Below, one piece after another: positions 6,444 through 8,576 of a stretch of DNA of 8,576 nt. Within the stretch, counting starts at the first letter, position 1; every line of letters starts with the position of its first letter. Position numbers and translations under genes: made by a program. Origin of the DNA: an uncultured Collinsella sp. GTDB taxonomy: Bacteria > Actinomycetota > Coriobacteriia > Coriobacteriales > Coriobacteriaceae. Under the pieces are notes generated by a model, which worked only from the letters and a program-made list of their open reading frames with translations, was not told the origin of the DNA and made no database searches. The DNA lies in contig CALGZX010000076.1 in the NCBI GenBank assembly GCA_937934165.1, positions 1-8,576 of the forward strand, written 5' to 3'.

Positions 6444-7907
6444 CTACACCGGAAGCATGCCAGAGATTGCCGTTACGATCAGGCCAAAGACGACCATGAA
6501 AATGAAGAACTTCCAAATGGTCTTCCACCATTGGCCAAACGAAATCTTAGCCACGGCAAGGCCGGCGACCGTCATACCCGCCACGGGGCTGATGGTGTTG
6601 ATGGTCTGGTTGGCAAACTGGAGCGCGGTGACGGCCGCCTCGGGATTGAGGCCCATGAGCTCGGTCAGGGGGCCCATAACGGGCATGGTGAGCGCCGCCA
6701 AGCCAGAACTCGAGGGAACCAGCAAAGAGAGCAGGCCAAGGACGACATACATAAACGTGGTGTAGACGGCGGCGGGTGCACCGGCGAGCGCGGTAGCGAG
6801 CGCCTGGAGGATGGTGTCGATGATCATGCCGCCCTCGGCGATGACCAGAATACCGCGAGCGATACCGATAACGACGGCAGCGTACGCAAAGTCGGCGAGA
6901 CCCTTAACGAACTCCTCTGCGATCGTCTGCTGGTCAAGGCCGCCCAGGATACCGGCAAGCAAGCCCATGCCAAGGAACACGGCGGAAATCTGATTCATGT
7001 ACCAGCCCTGGGTAACAAGACCCCAGACGATAATGCCCATACCGCAAGCAAAATCGATAAGCACGAGCTTCTGACGGATCGTGAACTCTTCCTCGATGGA
7101 GGCATCGGTCACGGAAAACTCAATACGCTTGAGCTTATCGTCCTCGTACACAATGGACGACTCGGGGTTTTTCTTGACGCGCATGGCGTAGCGCATGGCC
7201 CATGCGATACCGACGGCAGTGAAGATGACCCAAGAAACGGCGCGCAGCCACAGTTGCGGATTGCCCTCGATGCCAATGATGCCTTGGGCGATCAAAACAT
7301 TAAACGGGTCGATGGTCGAAGCACAATATCCCAGGTTAGGACCAAGGAAGCAGATGATGAATGCCGTCATCGAGTCATAACCGATACCCATCATGATGGG
7401 AATGAAGATGGCATAGAACGGCAGGGCTTCCTCAGACATACCAAACGTAGTGCCGCAAATGGACAGCAACGTCATCGTGATGGGAATGATGAGGATGTCC
7501 TTGTTCTTGAGCTTTTTAATCACACGGCTCATGCCGGCATTCAAAGCGTTGGTCTTGGTGATGATTGCGAACGATCCGCCAATCAATAAGACGAACGCAA
7601 CGACGTCGGCAGCCTCCTGGATGCCCTTAGTGGGCGCTTGCAGGACCGCGAAGATATCCTGGCCCAGATTGATGGTCTCGCCGGTCTCGGAATCGGTGTA
7701 GTTCTTATCGACCTGTTCATAGGTTCCAGCAACGGCGACTTCACGCTCGCCCGCTGCTGTCGAAATCGTTTTGCGCTGATACTGACCAGAGGGAACGATC
7801 CAAGTCAGGACCGCAAAGACAACGATCAGCAAGAACATGATCGTATAGACATGCGGTAATTTGAACTTAAAACGTCTGTTTGTCTTCTTCGCCTTCGTAT
7901 CTGACAT
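6444..7907 (-). CDS. yfcC: YfcC-family membrane transporter (DcuC/AbgT-related)
   Basis: A 487-residue integral membrane protein of the YfcC group in the DcuC anaerobic C4-dicarboxylate carrier family. Members move carboxylates, amino acids or peptides across the cytoplasmic membrane. A basic N-terminus (KKTNRRFKFK) precedes the first membrane segment (about 19-38). An external polar loop (about 41-85) and many further hydrophobic segments follow. Hallmarks are GTTFGMSEEALPFY (152-165), LGPNLGY (188-194), VPSSSGLAALTMPVM (397-411) and QTINTISP (434-441). The ATG at 7907 has GGAGG (plus 7913-7917) 5 nt upstream. The open frame continues back to 8102 but that part is the regulatory gap and is not credible coding. 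As the first gene of the operon it should import the substrate of the downstream enzymes. This differs from the APC-type FrlA permease of E. coli. Confidence 0.85.
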   Translation of the reverse strand: MSDTKAKKTNRRFKFKLPHVYTIMFLLIVVFAVLTWIVPSGQYQRKTISTAAGEREVAVAGTYEQVDKNYTDSETGETINLGQDIFAVLQAPTKGIQEAADVVAFVLLIGGSFAIITKTNALNAGMSRVIKKLKNKDILIIPITMTLLSICGTTFGMSEEALPFYAIFIPIMMGIGYDSMTAFIICFLGPNLGYCASTIDPFNVLIAQGIIGIEGNPQLWLRAVSWVIFTAVGIAWAMRYAMRVKKNPESSIVYEDDKLKRIEFSVTDASIEEEFTIRQKLVLIDFACGMGIIVWGLVTQGWYMNQISAVFLGMGLLAGILGGLDQQTIAEEFVKGLADFAYAAVVIGIARGILVIAEGGMIIDTILQALATALAGAPAAVYTTFMYVVLGLLSLLVPSSSGLAALTMPVMGPLTELMGLNPEAAVTALQFANQTINTISPVAGMTVAGLAVAKISFGQWWKTIWKFFIFMVVFGLIVTAISGMLPV

Positions 7908-7920
7908 AGATACCTCCAAA

Positions 7921-7949
7921 GAACTCGAGACTGCATCGCATCTCGATTC
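7921..7949 (-). promoter_or_regulatory. Leader hairpin directly before the yfcC ribosome binding site
   Basis: On the minus strand GAATCGAGATGC (7949-7938) pairs with GCAgTCTCGAgTTC (7934-7921), giving a 12-bp stem with two single-base bulges and a GAT loop. It stops 3 nt before the GGAGG of yfcC and begins exactly where the palindrome 7950-7972 ends. It could stabilise the 5' end of the operon mRNA or tune translation of the transporter. No riboswitch class is recognised. Confidence 0.5.
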
Positions 7950-7972
7950 AACGTTTGCACAATGCAAACGTT
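7950..7972. promoter_or_regulatory. Perfect palindrome, candidate operator of the frl-like operon
   Basis: AACGTTTGCA (7950-7959) and TGCAAACGTT (7963-7972) are exact reverse complements separated by CAA. The site lies 43 nt upstream of the yfcC start and just downstream of the predicted transcript start, a typical repressor position. The neighbouring GntR/UTRA regulator is the natural candidate ligand-responsive binder. However, the half-site TGCAAACG also looks like those of LacI-family (including CcpA-type) regulators. A looser single copy of the core CGTTTGC is at 8057-8063. As RNA it would form a 10-bp hairpin. Confidence 0.65.
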
Positions 7973-7986
7973 CTATGACGTCCCAT

Positions 7987-8015
7987 AGATTACCAGCAGC
8001 TTTTTCCTTCATCAA
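7987..8015 (-). promoter_or_regulatory. Candidate promoter of the frl-like operon
   Basis: On the minus strand TTGATG (8015-8010) and TAATCT (7992-7987) are separated by 17 nt. TG lies one base before the -10 box, giving an extended -10. Transcription would start near 7980, giving a leader of roughly 73 nt that contains the palindrome 7950-7972 and the hairpin 7921-7949. The hexamers are imperfect (TTGA of the -35 matches, three of six -10 bases match), so the position is plausible rather than certain. Confidence 0.45.
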
Positions 8016-8082
8016 GATAATTTCAAACTGATTGCCGCAACGCGGTTGAACGGTTGCGTTTGCGCCGTGAACGGTATGGAAA

Positions 8083-8108
8083 CGCCCGGTGAGATGATCC
8101 ACCGGGCG
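8083..8108 (-). terminator. Hairpin terminator of the GntR-family regulator gene
   Basis: On the minus strand CGCCCGGTG (8108-8100) and CACCGGGCG (8091-8083) form a perfect 9-bp stem with an 8-nt loop, followed by TTT and then CC. It starts 17 nt after the regulator stop codon and lies upstream of the candidate yfcC promoter. It therefore separates the regulator transcript from the operon. The T-run is short, so some read-through into the operon is likely. Confidence 0.65.
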
Positions 8109-8125
8109 CTTCCATTCGCAATGTC

Positions 8126-8576
8126 CTAGATGTCAAAAACGTAGCGAGACCCAACGATCCGCTGACGACCGATGATAAACGGCCGCCGCTGCTCATCGAA
8201 AAAGAAGGCTTCCATATAAAACAAGGGTTCGCCAACGGGAACTGCCAACAGCCGAGCGACCTCGGGCGACGCGCACGCGATCTCGAGCGTGCACGGGTCG
8301 GTAAACGCGGGCGTGCGGCCCGTTCGGTTGCGCACGAACTCAAAAATGGATTGGTTAGATAGAGGTGCCGTTGATAGATAGGCGTTGTCCTCGTAAACGT
8401 ATATGTTGTTCTCGAGCATGACAGGGACGCCATCGGCAGTACGCACGCGCTCAACGCAAATCAAATCAGTTCCAACGGGAACACCAAAGAACTGCGCTTC
8501 GGTAGAATCTGCCGGCAGTATCTTTCTCGAAATGACGCACGCCCCCGGCTCCATTCCGTTAACGCGGCATGCGTCC
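8126..8576 (-). CDS. GntR/HutC-family regulator, effector-binding UTRA domain (partial, N-terminus off window)
   Basis: The frame is open to the window edge (first full codon 8575-8573), so only the last 149 or so residues are seen. The ATG at 8554 is internal and has no ribosome binding site. The visible part is a UTRA ligand-binding domain: SRKILPADS, then FFGVPVGTDLICVERVRTADGVPVMLENNIY, a central SIFEFV segment, and a second half with ARLLAVPVGEPLFYMEAFFFDEQRRP. The repeated VPVG(T/E)(D/P)L pattern is typical of UTRA. The DNA-binding winged-helix domain expected at the N-terminus is outside the window. Family members sense small sugars or amino-sugar phosphates and repress adjacent catabolic operons. 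Position directly upstream of the operon, in the same orientation, makes it the likely functional counterpart of FrlR. Confidence 0.85.
   Translation of the reverse strand, partial: DACRVNGMEPGACVISRKILPADSTEAQFFGVPVGTDLICVERVRTADGVPVMLENNIYVYEDNAYLSTAPLSNQSIFEFVRNRTGRTPAFTDPCTLEIACASPEVARLLAVPVGEPLFYMEAFFFDEQRRPFIIGRQRIVGSRYVFDI

Noticed and set aside
6099..7589. Plus-strand 496-codon open frame antisense to the transporter
   Set aside because: It lies opposite the clear YfcC and amidohydrolase coding regions, is rich in Arg, His, Asp and Gly without any domain, and is explained by codon bias in GC-rich DNA.
7908..8102. 65-codon N-terminal extension of the transporter
   Set aside because: It would cover the candidate promoter, palindrome and leader hairpin, is hydrophilic and unlike YfcC N-termini, and the ATG at 7907 has a good GGAGG.

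Overview
The window looks like chromosomal DNA from a moderately GC-rich, gut-type actinobacterium. The gene content and the compact GC-rich coding style would suit a member of the Coriobacteriia such as Collinsella. This is an impression from composition and gene style, not a proof. All the protein-coding genes are recognisable, and they fall into two convergent blocks plus an incomplete regulator at the right edge.

Left block, plus strand (about 1-1809). A GC-rich hairpin lies near the left edge. It is followed by a near-consensus -10 box and two tightly packed genes: tcdA (215-1012), a ThiF/E1-like enzyme that cyclises t6A37 in tRNA, and a TatD-family metal-dependent hydrolase (1027-1809). 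The TatD protein carries an HWFSG motif and resembles the QatD branch of the family, but no Qat partner genes are present.

Convergent intergenic region (1810-2088). This holds the most unusual DNA in the window. A perfect 31-bp inverted repeat (1815-1845 and 2017-2047) encloses a more AT-rich 171-bp core. The core contains its own stem-loop. The right arm abuts a strong 13-bp hairpin that follows the stop codon of the minus-strand operon. Each convergent gene end is followed by the same 31-nt motif in the same orientation relative to transcription.

Right block, minus strand (8576 down to 2089). A GntR/HutC-type regulator (UTRA domain only; its DNA-binding N-terminus is off the window) ends in a hairpin terminator. 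A 218-bp regulatory gap follows. It holds a candidate promoter, a perfect 10-bp inverted repeat and a second hairpin placed directly against it, just ahead of the ribosome binding site of the first operon gene. The operon order is: YfcC/DcuC-superfamily transporter, amidohydrolase, FrlC-like epimerase, FrlB-like Amadori deglycase, FrlD-like kinase. Gaps are 9, 1, 62 and 14 nt.

By family, FrlD phosphorylates a fructosamine (Amadori compound) on the sugar 6-OH. FrlB splits the product into glucose 6-phosphate and the free amine, and FrlC interconverts the psicose/fructose epimers. The known E. coli frl operon uses an APC-type permease and has no amidohydrolase. Here a YfcC-type carrier and an atypical amidohydrolase take those places. 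This suggests, by inference, a salvage route for a glycated compound whose amine part is amide-linked or otherwise conjugated.
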